Source of the DNA: Fratercula arctica
Lineage: Eukaryota > Chordata > Aves > Charadriiformes > Alcidae
Direction of reading: 5' to 3'
Assembly: GCA_947846985.1 (NCBI GenBank)
Contig: CANTUZ010000008.1
Location: 39,512,817-39,576,816, forward strand
Length of the DNA: 64,000 nt
Shown here: in pieces, positions 44,401 through 58,278 of the stretch
Position numbering within the stretch: the stretch's first letter is position 1
Layout: every line of letters begins with the position of its first letter
The notes under the pieces: generated by a model
Told to the model about the DNA's origin: nothing
The model's database searches: none
Seen by the model: the letters and a program-made list of their open reading frames with translations, nothing else
Translations under genes and position numbers: made by a program

Positions 44401-47400
44401 TTACACTTAAATGCAATCCGGGAGGGAGGACCTGGCCCATTTGCTCATTGTGCTTGCTCTTTGCTAGTCTCCTGACTGCAGCATGGGCAAAAACATGCCT
44501 TCATTAAAATTAAGACACGAGACACAAATACAAAGATCTTTTTGTTTGAAGTCGCTGGAGCAGAAAGGCAATAGAGGTCCCCCAGTGTTTCCTGCTGAGC
44601 ATCAACATTGGGGCAAGCAGCGGCAAGACCCTGCAGAGGTCCTTGCTGTTGATGGCTGCTTTCACAGCAGGAGTCAAGAGGGATTTATGCCTGACCAAGG
44701 GATACCCAGGAGGCAGAGTCAGCCCGTTTTAGTCAGCAGAGACAGGCCCAGGGGGATGGATGAGTGAGTGGGGCACTTGACTGCGAGGAACGAGAGGAGA
44801 TGCTGTAGAGCAGGGCAGCGGTGCCTCAGGGACCTCATGACAATGCCGTGTGCTCTCAATTGGGGTCCAGAAGACCCAAGGCCAGCACAAAGAGATACAG
44901 GGTATTACACTGGGGTCACGTGCAGAAAGTAATGCAGGAGCCCTTCACGATCACAGGACTCAACGCAGCCAGGCTCTGCGATTAGCTAAGGTCCAGCACA
45001 CCAGCCCAGCCCTCTCCTTGCTGACAGCACGAGAGCCACTGGCAGACAACTGCTTCTTCAGCTCCTTCTACACAGATGTTCAATTAAGACGATCTTTCTC
45101 TACCTTCAAATACTGTATTTTAGAGAGTGCTGCTTAATGGGTGTAGCCCACAGTGTTTCGTGATAAAATATACAGTAAAACTGATGCAAGGAGTATCACT
45201 CACTAGAATTGTGCCTAAATTAACATAACTTGGAGTAATCCCACTCATTGAAGCTGTACTCCTTGGGCACAGAAAGTAAGCCGGGGGTGGAGTTCAAAGC
45301 TATAGACTCTACAGCAGAGGGAAGGTAAAGATATCTGGTTAAGCACATTTGCACAACTCCTAAGCATATCATCTTCTGCAGGACAGGCACATGCAAGAAA
45401 TACAGCACCATGGCTCAAACAGTGCTCGAGACAGGTGATGTGGGGTCCTACTTTGATACAGATACATCATTGTTGTGTCTGGTAAAAGGAAAAGGCCGTG
45501 AAGCCCTAAGATGCAGAACTTCATATATTAATACCTGTAGACATCCCTACTCAGGAGAGGCCTGTGAAGTCAGAAGGATGATGCTGCAAGGCAGAACAGT
45601 GTAAGGGCATTTTGCCCAATTCATCTCCGTCTGCCTTTCTGGGGAACAGAACTGATGTTTTCAGATCTCAGAGGGTTTTGAGGCCAGTGATCTTAAACAC
45701 AGTCTCAAAACACCACTTTAGTCCTCAAAAAGACATACCAGGCTGCACAAGGGAGTGGAAGCCTCTAGAGATTGACCTTCTTCAGGAAATAGGGCAAGGG
45801 AACCACTAACTGACCTCTCCTTCCAGCCTAGCGCACACACAAAATGCCCAGGGCAACCCAAAAGCTAGGCAGAAGCTGCAGCCCCATCGCTTCCTTGGCC
45901 AAGTGATGGTAATAGTGAGGGATGTTGGTGTAGGTCCTCCCTGGGCAGCAGATGGTATGTCCAGCTCTCCCTTCCACCAGCAGGTCAGGAGTTGCACGTG
46001 CAGGTCTTCACTTCCTCCTCCCAGTTTTGCATATCAGCTCTGCCACTCGCATTCATCGACCTCTTCTCTAGAGACAAGCCACCCAGATACGCTGCTTTGT
46101 CTTTCAGATGCCAAGATTCCAATCCGTGTAAGCCTACTCAGCTCTACCTTGGCCCATCTCCTGGTCCTTGATGAAATATTAAAGCACATGCAGAACCCCA
46201 GTCTTACAGTGCTGGTGTACAGACATCTACACTTGAAGAGACATCGCATAAAGACCACCATTCAAAATGAAAATCCAGAAAAAAGAAGTAAGAGTTCTGC
46301 AATAACAAGGACCGAGGGTCTCATACTGCCTACCTGAACTCACACTCATTTTCTGGAAGAGTCAAATTTTTGCTAAATGATAAAATGTGAAGAGTGCTTT
46401 TCTACCTGAAAAAGCAATTACACCTGAAAAAAAAACAACTTTAAACACTTCCATTGTTAACAAACTGTTCATATGGTCGTATTAAATAGGACATCCCGGC
46501 TCACTGCATCCTTGTGAAGGTACGGATGTCGAATCATAGTGAATTAATCTCTGAAGCTTCTCAGGAGCTGGAAATGTCACAGCGAGAGCAAAGAAAATTG
46601 TGGTAGAGGTCTTGCAGGAAAATAACTTGCAATAAAATCCCGGTGCGTGAGTAAAGGAAGGGCTAGCTTTATTTTGAGATACTAGATCACTCCAATTTGT
46701 AGATATTCTTCCGACCCAAAGTATCCTGCTTCTGCACTGTGCAGTCTTAATACCCACTCATCTCCATAATTCCTCTTGACTTACTACACAGAAACAAAGC
46801 TTCTGATACCTTAAGGTTGCCCTGTCTATAGTCAGAGTTCACATTTGCTAAAGCTAGCTATAAAAATGACAGCTTTTTTTCCACTGGATAAACAACTCAG
46901 CTGTCAGATGGTGGATATGATGATCAAAGACGAGTACTATTTTTTGCACGCACAAGCTTTTAAAACCTGGCCTCTGCTTTGGCATCCTGAATTAGCGTTA
47001 ACTCCTGTGATGACTGGGGAATTGCAAACGTTTTATGAACTCTGGTGAACTCGCAGTGTACGCTCCTTATCCATGCCTCTCTACAAAGAATTGCCTGAAA
47101 CTTCTGAAAAGGTACATTTAACTTACCTGAAACTCTAAACACTTACCAAAAAAACCCCAAAAAGGTGAAGATTTCAAGAGGAAGGGAAAACTTCTTGGAC
47201 TCGGGCTGGAGGATATTGATTCTAGGAGTCAACAGACAAAAGCCGGCTGGCCAAACCTGGACCTTGGGCAAGGACAGCAGCAGAGATTGGAGAGGTTCAA
47301 AGAGCTATGGCTGTAGGCTTGACTTCCCATGAAAGGCAACAGCCAGGTTTTCTTTGGAACAAAGCTGCCTCTGTGCTCTCTCGGAGCTGTGGCTGCCTCC

Positions 47401-49541
47401 TCAGAGGGTGCAGCGAGACCCAAGGACATGCAGAAATTTACTTCAACGGATGGTGCTTCTGCTGTAAAAGGAAGCCACATCAGTTTATGGGCAAATCGTC
47501 ATAAATGCACTTCGAGTGCCTTTGTATTGAAATATGATCAATCCCTGCGGAAAACTACTGATCTGTATAATTAGAGGGAACTGACACACACGTCCATGGC
47601 TGATGGCAAATTGAACACACAGGAATTCTCACTCATTCCTGCAATACTCACAGCATGGCTACCACGCTGGCGCGGAGTTTTAATACACAAAAGGCAAGTT
47701 CTTAATGCCAATTAAATTTAGGATTAGATTTTTCTTTTCCCCCCTATTTTTCCTTTCTCCAGAATCTCTTGAGGCTTCAAAGGCACCTTTCACACACCAG
47801 GATGTTTTCTCATTATAGGGAGCAAGCTTATCAAACAAGTGATACTTAATTCCACACTTCAGCCCGTACGCGGTGACCCAGACTTCTGGTCTCTCTTAGG
47901 AGAAGTTGGCCCATGAGTGTTTCAGGCTGGATAACAAGACAAGCACGCCTGCCAGAACAAGGACATGGCACGGAGCAAGGCAGAAGCATGTGAGTCTGAA
48001 GGAGCTTGGCCTTCATGGTGAGCACAGCCAGGTCAAACGCACAGAGGTGGGCTCCTTCACCTAACCCCAAGCCCAAGGAAGGGATCCTCCATACAACAGA
48101 TGAGACATCCCTTCCTCAAAGGCTGCTGCAAGCTCAGACCTAGTTTATGAGGGCTGTAGTAAAAGCGTGTGGTGACCAGCAGACTGTTTGAAATGGGCTG
48201 GGAATGGCATCAATTGACTCTGGTTGGCTAAGCCCCCTCAGAGTCTAATTTCCAGGTTGACAGGCTCAGCAGGGGAACGTGAAGCGTGTAATAAAACATT
48301 GAGAAGTTATAAAGAAACCCTAGGAGATGAGTACGTACACAGGCAGCCAAACGGTGCAGTCATGCTGGGTTGTACAGGCTCCGTCATAAATCACAATTCA
48401 TTTTCCAAATGTGTGTTACATACTCAAGCCAGAATCTGAACGCAGTGTTTCCTCTACGCTGTGTCACATTAACGAAGCCATGGTATTAGCTGTCAAACTA
48501 TAACGGACAGCCCCAGCTCCCAGAGAGGCTTTGAGCTGCACGGAGACACATAATGGATGCTCTTATCTGTTGCCAGGAGGGTTTTGCAAGCCAGGTCATA
48601 CCTCATGAGCCACGTAAGGGAAGCACAGAGTTGGGTGGCCCTTGGTGAAGACATCTTCACACCTCCTGTAGAGCATCTGGGTTTACTCACCTGAAGGTCC
48701 TGATGGGCAGGTTACTGCCTCAGCACCTGCTGCCTGCTAACGGGGATCCCGTGTCCTAAGAAACTCAACTCTCCTCTGCTTCTGGCTTCAAATGAAACTA
48801 GATTTTATGAAGGACGACACAGTATACCCGTGGTTTTCTAGGTGCCACGTTGCAGTGACAAAGAGACCAAGTGCATAGAAGAGGTTGAACGTCAGAGGCA
48901 CTGGAGTGCTCTCGAGATGTCCCCGAAAATGTAATTATTCACACACCCAACTAGACTGTTTTCACCTACCTCAGTCCAGAAACTCAGAAGTATAATGCAT
49001 ACAAGATGTCCTCATGCGAAGAAGAGAAGCTCTAGTGATCCAGAGCAGGTGTGGGTTTGGGTTTTTTTTCACCCCCTGACAGACAGTCCTGGCTTATGCC
49101 TACACACATAGAGGTTGTGAGGAAAGAGAAGTTTGTTATCCAGAATAAGAGGAGAGCAATCATCAAGACTTGGTAGCTCTCAGAGTGTGCATGTACAAGC
49201 TTTTATGCATCCTCCCACCCCAGCTGCTAACACACAGGCTGAGCCGAGAAAGTCTTGTCTCTTGCAGAGGATGAAATGCTGCAAGAAGGCTGGGACTCAT
49301 TTTCTCCGAGCAGAGATGATGTTTTTCCCTCAAACAAATGCAAAAACATGAGAACACAGGGAACGCACTGCCCTTGGCATGGGAATTGCCCATTTTGTGG
49401 GTGGTCTGGCCCAGGGGCACTTGAAGAGAGCTGCTGCATGAGGTGAGCAAGGGTGACTGCACTGCTGCCCAGCCGACCACACAACCACGGGGCTCTCCTG
49501 TTGGCTTTTCTACTTAGATTTCGCTCCAGCCAGTAATTCAC

Positions 49542-49573
49542 AAAAAAAAAAAAAAAAAAGAAAGAAAGAAAGA
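49542..49573 (+). repeat. poly(A) tract followed by (GAAA)n
   Basis: 18 A are followed by GAAAGAAAGAAAGAAGG, the usual decay of a poly(A) run into a purine microsatellite. No retrocopy is recognised upstream. Confidence 0.9.
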
Positions 49574-50432
49574 AGGAAGAAGTAGTGATCAAAATAAGAA
49601 ATACTGGTCTGACAGGCTTCTGCTTGCCACTCCATTTTGGGGAGCTTATCCTTGCTTTTTGAGCTGGCTTAAAAGTTTCTCAGGGAAAGAAAACAGCCTT
49701 GTGCTTAAGGACCCTGAAATAAAAGTCCAGTGACTGGAGCTCAGCTCCTGGCTTGGCAACACCTTTCCATGGCTCAGATGAGACAGGTGACACTCACGTC
49801 ATCGCATCCCCACTGTGTCCATACAGGCAGCCATGGCCACAGAAGGGGGACTGTAAAATTAGCTGGAGCAGACAGCATGAAACAAGCGTCTGGGGGTGGA
49901 GAGGCTGGACAACGTCCTTCTGGACTCTCCTTTGTAGCTGCTAACAGGACACAAACCATCTCCAAATTCACCATACCCTGCACCACCAACAGCCCGAGTG
50001 AGACCCCGAGGTTTTCCAGCTCCTTGGGCACTATTTTGGCAGAGGTGGCCCTGCTGCCTCTGCATGATGTGGGCAACCAGGTGTGTTAGCTGTGTCTCAC
50101 ACAGAACCGAAAGCAAACCCGTCTGGTCCAGATGGGGTGCTGCCCACGCAACACACCTGTAGGCAGGGAATAATTCATGCTAATACACAGTGCCTGATGC
50201 TCCCGGCTCTGACCCTGTATCTGGAGAGCTGTGCCTGCCACCTGAGCCACCAGAGCAGCGAGGAGGCATGGCTGCCACCGCCCCAACGCGCAGGCTAGAA
50301 GGCTGAAGGCATCACAACAGCAGTGACCCCGACTCATGGATCATGACAGCCTGGATGGGCCAAATACGGTCAGATGTGTCAGCGCAGCAAGAGGAGTCAA
50401 ATCCTGAACGTCCACAGTGGATCAGATCTGGG

Positions 50433-50459
50433 TTTTATTTATTTATTTATTTATTTATT
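50433..50459. repeat. (TTTA)n microsatellite
   Basis: About six and a half TTTA units without interruption. Confidence 0.95.
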
Positions 50460-51814
50460 ACACAAACCCAGTCTGCTACCTAATGCCGCAGCATCTGCTC
50501 GGAGGCACCGGTAGCAAAATCCACCTCGCAAGAGCCAGTAGGCACAAGCCTCTCCATCCCACAGCCTCACCACGCGTCATACTTGTGTGCACAACCAGGA
50601 GGCAACACGCCATTCCTTTTTAAGGTCAGGCTGAAAATTTGGGGGTGGGAATTGGAGCATCACGACAGCTCATGCAAAACGGAGGCAACTCTCCTCTTGG
50701 CATTGCTTCCCCAAAGGAGCAGATATTCCAGCTACGGGATATCCATACATCAGCAGAGCACACCTCACACCCAACAGCGGGCATGTAAGCTCACAGAGGT
50801 GCTTTCAGAGATGCTAATGCTACTTGGCATCAGAATTTAGGACTCCATCATTTCGACCAGGCTGGGCACCCCTTGTATTAGCTACCGTTAGAAACCTGTG
50901 AGAGGGAAACCACTCAGCAGCTCCCATCGCTCAGTTCAGTTTCAACGTAATGGCGCGTTTGTACCGACAAGCCTTGGAGCCCCGCTCCAAGGACAGACTC
51001 TGACGCATCCTAGACACTTTAAATCCCCCCCAAAGGCACACATACCAGTTTCTGACACCTCACGGCTAATCTCGTAGGAAAGTTGGATTTCCCTGTGGAA
51101 GGGGCTATATGGGAGGGGAGCAGGACCCAGCAACTGAAGGACTGGTCTTTTCATAACTGAGCCCCAGAGCATTTCATCTGCTTCCCTAGTGGCTTGTCTA
51201 CAATAACATTTTCTTTGAAGACCACTCACTGAAAGAATATAATTGCTTTAAAGCAGCCAGAACTATTCATTTTGAATACACAAGTGCATAAGCCCCCTTT
51301 GAAATTCAGAAAATAAAACATCGCCCTACTCGTGACTGGCTAGCAGCACACACGCTACAGCGTGCAGCCATCTAGAGTGCTGCAACTCACTGGGGACCTA
51401 AAATATATATGGATATATGTAAATCCATTACCCCCTGAGCGGAATGCAGACTAGCTTCTCCTGGGGAAGGAAGCTCTAGCTCTTGAGGACCCGACTGTGG
51501 ATCCATGCCTTGGTGGATGCAAGCCCCCCGTTCTTCTCTAGGTTGCGCAAACACCCTGCCAGCTATCCTCCTCCCTGCGCCACCACGCATTCCCGAAGAG
51601 CCCCTGTAGCTGAGATTCCCTCTCCTGCCAGGACAGCAGCACTCTCCCTCTCACCTCCCTCCCCAGGAACCAGTGTCAATCTCCGGGCCAAGGCCAGCAT
51701 CCCCTTGAGGCCACCTGCACTCTCCTCAGCAACGCACTTGAGAGGCAGCAAATTGGACACAACTTAAACCAGTCTACAAAATGGGGTAATTCCCCAACTC
51801 CCAGTGGTGTGACT

Positions 51815-51880
51815 CAGCTTGAGCAGGGGGACCGGACCAGATGACCTCTGGAGGTCCCTTCCAATCTCAGCTATTCTGCG
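51815..51880 (+). mobile_element. CR1 LINE 3' tip, sense
   Basis: CTTGAGCAGGGGGACCGGAC, then AGATGACCTCTGGAGGTC and CCCTTCCAATCTCAGC, end at ATTCTGCGA. Only the last ~65 bases of CR1 remain and the tail repeat is decayed. It is of the AGATGACCTC...GAGGTCCC type, different from both main 3'-end types above. Confidence 0.88.
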
Positions 51881-54070
51881 AGCATACAGTTCCCAGCGAT
51901 GGCATATCACCAAGATGGAAAAAGCGGAACCAGGTCTGCTGTATTTTGAATGGGGTTCTTAAGAAGAAAAAACATGCGCTAGCTCTTCAATCTTTACGCG
52001 TTCAACTTGCCAATCCACCAGCCAGTGTAGTTATGTCCTGCCACCAATAAAAAGACAAACTGTTCAAAAGCATAAGTGACTCTTCATGCCTGGAGGTGAA
52101 GTCAACCAGGACATCGGAATTTCCTTCAGCATCTGATTTACCATGTTTTCAATGGTTGTGCTAACTCATTAATTGAGGGAAGTGCTGAATTCATCTGAGG
52201 AGAGCTGAGCTGAGTCAGTGTTATTCTCCCACTTCAGTTTATCCTTGCAAATCAGCTTGAATTGAATGGCTCCGTTATTGTGCACCCGAAAATAAAACAC
52301 ATGTAGAGGCTCATTCTGGGACTTCATTGAGCAGGTGCTGATTTGTGGAATCAAGTACATTCAAGTTGATGCGATGCATTCAGCCCTTCGCAGGCAAAAC
52401 ATTCCACGAGAACCAAAGGTTTCCAAGCAAGGGGGAAGATTTCATATTGGGAATTAACTTCAGCCTCTGGAATTCACTTCATGAGTTACGCAGCTCCCTC
52501 CCATCCCCACTGGTGCCAAGGAAAGAATAATTCCCTCTTCAAGGGGCTCCCAAAGGGTTTGGGCATTACCCATCCACACTTCATGGCTGAAGAAGAGGGC
52601 CCCCGCTGGGGCAAATCCACTCTAAATGGTGAAAGAACAGTGATGTTCCAGCAGCCATTATGGTGGTCAAATTAACCATGCCCTCTGTGAGGGCACAGGT
52701 AAGTTGATCTGGAGAAATCAGCTATAGGTAGGACAGGAGATATGAGCTGAGGCTTTGGCCTGGCCCTGCAAAGCCAACTGTGAAATGCAAATAATATAGT
52801 TGACACAAAAGCTGCCGAATAGTACTGATACAGGGGAATACAGTGTAATACGCATTCCCTTAGCTGTGTGTGGTTAAATGCAAATTAAACTACCCGCCAG
52901 CATTGCCCTACAAAAAGATTCATTGCATTTTAGCCATTCGAAATTGCTGACGCACAGGCTCTACCCCCCATTTACACGTCTCTCCCTGCCCCATGGAGAC
53001 AACTGCAGCACCCCAATAGGGGGAAATTGCAACGACTTCCCTGATGAAGACTTTACAATCCCTCCAAGGGCTGGGGCCCACTTGGGAAAGAACTTCTCGT
53101 CTGTGCAGCTGGCAGAGTTATCCCACCAGAAGAGGGGCAAGACTGCAGGGAAGGGGTGCCAAGCACCCTCAGACATCACGTTGCCCACAAGGACAGGAGG
53201 AAAGCTTTGGACAAAGGACAGAAGATCTCCTCTTGGAGTAAGGCTAGATGGTCTCCCCTACTTTGGGGATGGAGAGGTTGTTTGCGAGAAGCTGAGCATT
53301 TCAAAACACTTTGGGAACTTTCCCTTAAACCCAGAGAAATGACAAACATGTGACGGCAGGTCTAATCTGGAAACATGGTTTCACTGTCAAGTGCCAGAGA
53401 TGACACTGAACAGATAATCATCAGCAAAACTATCACGTGTCTCAGCAAAGCAGCGGTAGCCCTTGACATCCCCCAACGGAGGGCAGACCGGTTTGAAACA
53501 GAAGCCGCCTCCTCTGTTTCCCAGCACAATGCTTCACTGCAGCAGGCTGTGGGCACCCAGCAAGGCAGGCTGCCTGGTTATCCACCGCGGTTTGAACCTG
53601 GAAGAGCCAACAGCAGCTTGCAGGCCCCAGGGACAACAGTTAAGAGCCAGTACAGACCCACTCGTTCGCGCAAACACGGGCGCCTGCTTCTGCGCAAGCT
53701 GCTCAGAAGACAACTAAGCCCAGGATCCCAGTGGCCCCTTTCCCATGGGGATAAAAACATTAAAATTAATACAAAGACTTGTAAGAGAAAGGCATGCCAG
53801 ATTTGTCCCCAGAAATGAATGTGGTTACATGGATCATCTTACATTCAGCATCATTTTGAAACCCTGCTAGGGAGCAGCTGGAGCTGCTTCAGCTGCCTTC
53901 AGAGCACGCTGCAGGCTGCCGCTACTCAGTTGTGACTTGCCAACCTTCAAAACAGCTCCAGCAAGGTCTTCTTGCCATTGCTCTTTGATGGGAGTCCTGG
54001 CTCAGCACGGGGCAACCCACCAGCAGATCCCACTCTTTCAGGGTCTTTTTTTCTTTTTTTCCTTTGGGGG

Positions 54071-54092
54071 AAAAAAAAAAAAAAAAAAAAAA
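54071..54092 (+). repeat. poly(A) tract, 22 A
   Basis: 22 A are preceded by a T-rich stretch (TTTTTTTCTTTTTTTCC), giving a T-rich/A-rich inverted arrangement over about 50 bases. Confidence 0.9.
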
Positions 54093-54557
54093 CCTTAATA
54101 TTCCCCACGAGAAAATCCAGAAGAATATCTACTGTGAAATCATTCCCTGCAAGGATGACATTATGAAATAAGTGATCATAAACCAAAAATTATTGCATGA
54201 AATTATTGATTGCACAGATAGCCTGACGTTCTCAAGCAGTATATGCAGAGGTACGGTTACACCGGAGCTACTCCAACACACTTCTCTCTTTGAAGAAAAA
54301 CTCTGCTGTTTTCGTAGTTGCTCCTCTTCTCTCTTACAAGTTTTGATCTTCTGTGGGACTGTCAGAGCAGAAGCCTGCGCCAGGACAGAGACAAAGATCT
54401 GACTTCAAAGACTTGTAAGAGCAGGAAACACAGCCCAGCGCTGGGGCTGATCCTGGTTGCTGATAGGCAAGTGATCCTGCAGACTCTGGTTTGTTTGCAA
54501 CGCCAGCCGGACTCACGCTTCTGCAAGCATAACTTATCTTTCACTCCTCTAAAAAAG

Positions 54558-54630
54558 CCCAAACAAACAAACAAACCACAAAACCAAAAAAACACCAAAC
54601 AAAAAAAACCCACCCAACCAAAACCCCAAA
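54558..54630 (+). repeat. A/C-only tract, 73 bp
   Basis: 73 consecutive bases contain only A and C, including (CAAA)3-4 and CCCACCCAACC. The strand asymmetry is complete, with no G or T. Confidence 0.85.
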
Positions 54631-54983
54631 GAAGCAAGCGTCAAGTGATTTTTTTTTCCCACCAGGCAAAAGTTCTTAGGACACAGGAGGAGTTACCAGG
54701 AGCTGGGCAGCACGATGCTCGTGGCTCTGCAAGAGCGCTCCTGCAGCTGGAAGGATGTGCAGAGGACCATCCCCCCAAATAGATGGGGCACAGCTCCAAT
54801 CCCACCACCGCAAGGCCAGCATGGGCTGGCCTGCAGGCAATTAAGCAAGGGCGGAATTGCGAGAGATCCTACTGCTCTCCCCACAGTCCCACAGAAACGC
54901 AGTCTCAGGAAGAGGAAAGTTTTCCAGGAAAACAGGCGCTGTTGGAGGGACAGGACAAGACCTACTGGCTAGTGCATGTTCTT

Positions 54984-54999
54984 GAGCACCATCTGCTGG
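54984..54999 (-). promoter_or_regulatory. CTCF-like binding site
   Basis: The minus strand reads CCAGCAGATGGTGCTC, matching the CTCF core CCANYAGRKGGCRSY at all but one position (T for C after GG). It sits in unique sequence, not in a CR1 copy. It is the best CTCF match I found; occupancy is inferred. Confidence 0.5.
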
Positions 55000-57538
55000 C
55001 ATTTTCTCCCCGAGCTAGCGTTTCACAGAGCCTGACGGTTGTCACCCAAGGTCAGGGGCTTCGGGCTAACTCCCACCACGAGCAGTGGCCCTGGCACAGC
55101 ACAGCGGGAGCACAACTCCGGTATTTCACAGGCAAGCCTACTCCAAAAGCAGCTGACGTGCTTTCCAGTAGCGTTGAGCCTAACGCACTGTGGATCCACG
55201 CGGAACCAGCCCAGGCACTGCAGTCCCAGAGGCAGGACATAAAAGTCTCTACAGAAGCCCATGGGCTGGGACAGCCTCGCGGGGCAGAGCATTCGATAGC
55301 AGGGACAAAAGCGGATGGGAGCAGGGCTAAAAAAAAATAAAAATAATGCCACGTAAACTTGCCAAGTCCCCATGACTTTGGCTCAACTTGTTCCCCAGGC
55401 TCCGCATGACACCATCATTAATTTGAAAGAGGAGGAGTAGGAGGATGTAGCTTGCTGGTTTGGAAGGCATGAATCCATTCCCTCCATCCTCCCCGGAGCC
55501 CCTCTTCCACCTAACGCCCATGCTGCCCTTGGAAAACAGGCTCGTACCAAGCTTCTGCAAGGAAGCTCTCCTGGCTGCCGTGGCTGCCAGGTGGCTGCAG
55601 GAGCGAAGGATACCCCGCGGTACAAAAACCCCAGCGCTCAGCCAGAAGCAGCCCGGCCGTGGAGCAGAGTCACCATCGATGGGCTGCTCTGCACAACACC
55701 TGGAGTTAAACCACAACCTGGCACTTCCCTGCTACAGCCAAAGCTGCAGCCGCTTTCCCCCAAGTATAGCTGCATTTATTTTTGTTTTCTCTGAGAGTGA
55801 CACTCAGAATTAAGCGCACAGAGCAGGTAAAGAGCTGCATGTTTACATACGGGCCTCTGAACCACACAGAACTGCTGGGGAAACTCTTCTCTGTAATTAA
55901 CCAAAACAGCCTGGGAGAACACCAAAATATAAGCATATTCCCTTTGGGAACACATGCCCTGTGTTTCAGGAACAAAACACTTTTGAAACGTTACAACGAA
56001 AGAAAGAGAAGTCAGACATGCTGAAGGAGGAAGGGGAGATGTGCTTCCTTTCTTGGTTATCTTGAATATTTTAATTGTGATCCTACTGAGATAATTCGGA
56101 GCTCCTAATTAGGATATTTCAGGGCTGGAATTTGCGCAATGGTTTAATTTCAAATGACTTTCTGAATGCGCCCGATTGATTTGCTGCCCTTTATGTTCGG
56201 CATTCCCCGCACCCACTGCGCTTAACCCAGCCTCTTCCTTTCGTACAGTCACATACGGTCGTTAGAAGAGGAGAAGAGAGACCCACAGCATGCAAGATTA
56301 CCACCCTGGGTACCGCTTGTGAACAAGCCAAGCGTCAACAGCATTCCAGTGGCTGCTCAACCAGCAGGGCTTCTGCTGCCATGGGGGAGCAATATGAGGA
56401 CGCGGAGACACCTGAGGGAGCATCCGTAACCACCTCCTCCCCACGTTAATAGCCGGTGCAGCCACAGGGGAATTGCTATTGGAACTTGGAAGTTTTAATT
56501 GACTTTGCAGTGGTCGTATCAGAGAGGCTCGTCAGAGAAGCGTGGTCCTTGCACCGTGAGATAACAAATCAGGGGCTTCTTTTCATCAGCCTTTGGGGAC
56601 ATTCTGTGTCTACCTCACATGTCCCGAGAACTCCATTCCTCTTCATGCATTTTCTTCTGGAAATATGCCTTTGTAGGGTACAGTCTGCGCCTGTTCCCTC
56701 ATGATCTGCATGTAATGCCAAGCACAGCTAAGACCAAGGCAGCTAAACACAGTTTTGACTTCCTCAGCCATAAGCATCCCCACCTCCATCCCTTGGAAGG
56801 CAGAGAAGATCCCCTCCATCCTCCTCACCTCACACACTACTTTGCTGACAAAAAGCACAGGCATCTGCCGAGGCCTGAAGCAGCACCCACAAACTCAGGA
56901 GCACACGTACAACCCTGGCCCAACGCATGCTACTCCAGCAGCTCTATTGTAGGCTTCCTAGTTCCCAACAAACACGATGCTCCCCTGTTTTTTGACCCCG
57001 TTGCCTTTTCTGGATGGTATGAGGCCCTCCAGGCTGGAGCTAAACTCCATATGCTAGAGCTGGTTGTGCATCTCCCTTCTCCTTAGGAATAACGCATAAT
57101 CCTAGGCTTGTATCTTATGTTATGGGGTTATGATGAAAAGACAGGCAGACATGTGAGGTTAAGGTCTCAGGAAGAACCACAACAATCACAGATCCTGTAT
57201 TTTTTCCTACTATTATTCTAATTCCACAGGTATTTACTATACAGCCATGGCCAGCAAGGTTTTGTATTCCAGTTCTTGTCGACTCTTGTTATTGACTGGA
57301 GGCAAACCCAGGTATGAATGGACGTAACTGGAGAACTGAAACTTACTGCTCTCTTGCAGTGATTTCCACAAGATACCTCTGAACTTCCATAAAAAAGAAT
57401 AAACGAGGTTAAAATTGCAGCCATTCAAATGGAAAACACTGCTGAATGACTACTACGTACAATAAAAATTAAGATGGCAGAACTGCAATTGTGGAGCAGG
57501 AAAACCTGCACATTTTATCATCTTCTAGAAAGCTCTAG

Positions 57539-57605
57539 AAAAAAAAAAAAAAAAACCACAAACAAAACAACAAACCCAATCAAACAAAAACCAAAACAAC
57601 AAACC
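57539..57605 (+). repeat. poly(A) run grading into an A/C-only tract
   Basis: 17 A are followed by CCACAAACAAAACAACAAA-like sequence with a single T at 57580. Same class as 54558-54630 and 36915-36949. Confidence 0.8.
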
Positions 57606-58278
57606 TCTGGAAGCACAATAAAAATGAAAAAGCGTGATCCAAATGATTACGCCAGTGAAATCTGAGCCACATTTTCTGGGTGCTTGTCCTCTGCTGGTCT
57701 GAAGCCATGTGGGAAAATAATATTCAGCTGTCGACAGTATGATAAACCTGGGAAGAGACCCCATGAAAAGATCTCTGCTCACACTCCCCGATCAAACAAT
57801 GGCCCTGGGCAAACAGACCTGGCTCTCGGTTGTTAAATGATACATCTTGTTCACCAAATGGGAAGAGGACACGAGAGAAAACATTGCTTCAAACTCATTA
57901 TTTCTGGGCTGCTTCAGCTGTCAAAACACCGTACAATATCCTCGTAACCCGCAAAAAGGGCTAGAGAGTTCAGATCCAAGGTCCAGGTTCCCTAGCCATG
58001 CACAGCCAAAGCCCAAGACATCGGGGGATCCCATCTCCTGTGCCTCCCTAGCTAGGAGGGGTGTACTCATCTACACACACTGACGCACAAGCCCTGGAAA
58101 CTGCTGTTCAGTGGGACGCTTAATTTCCTGCCCCTGAGGGTCACTGCTATAACATCTCCCAAAGTCTCGGCAGAAACAATTTCTCAACAAGAGAAAAAAA
58201 AAAAAAGAGGAGAAAACCCCAAAAGGATGCTTAAGGAGCACATGATTTTCTGCAAATCCACCGATTTATATTTAGACT

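Larger units (their letters stand above)
41419..51814. other. unique noncoding sequence, no gene recognised
   Basis: No mobile element or protein domain is visible over about 10 kb apart from simple repeats. Longest frames are 144 codons (plus, 45903-46337) and 121 codons (minus, 49227-49592); neither resembles a known family. The stretch 43980-44530 is repeat-free with runs such as TTTATTTATTACACTTAAATG and looks like candidate conserved noncoding DNA. Confidence 0.65.

Noticed and set aside
45398..45420. REST-like CAGCACCATGG
   Set aside because: Left half matches but the following bases do not fit the right half.
45950..45990. Two CTCF-like strings
   Set aside because: Several core mismatches each.
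54783..55340. 185-codon plus-strand frame
   Set aside because: No domain or signal; overlaps other frames; ends in a simple A-rich tail.
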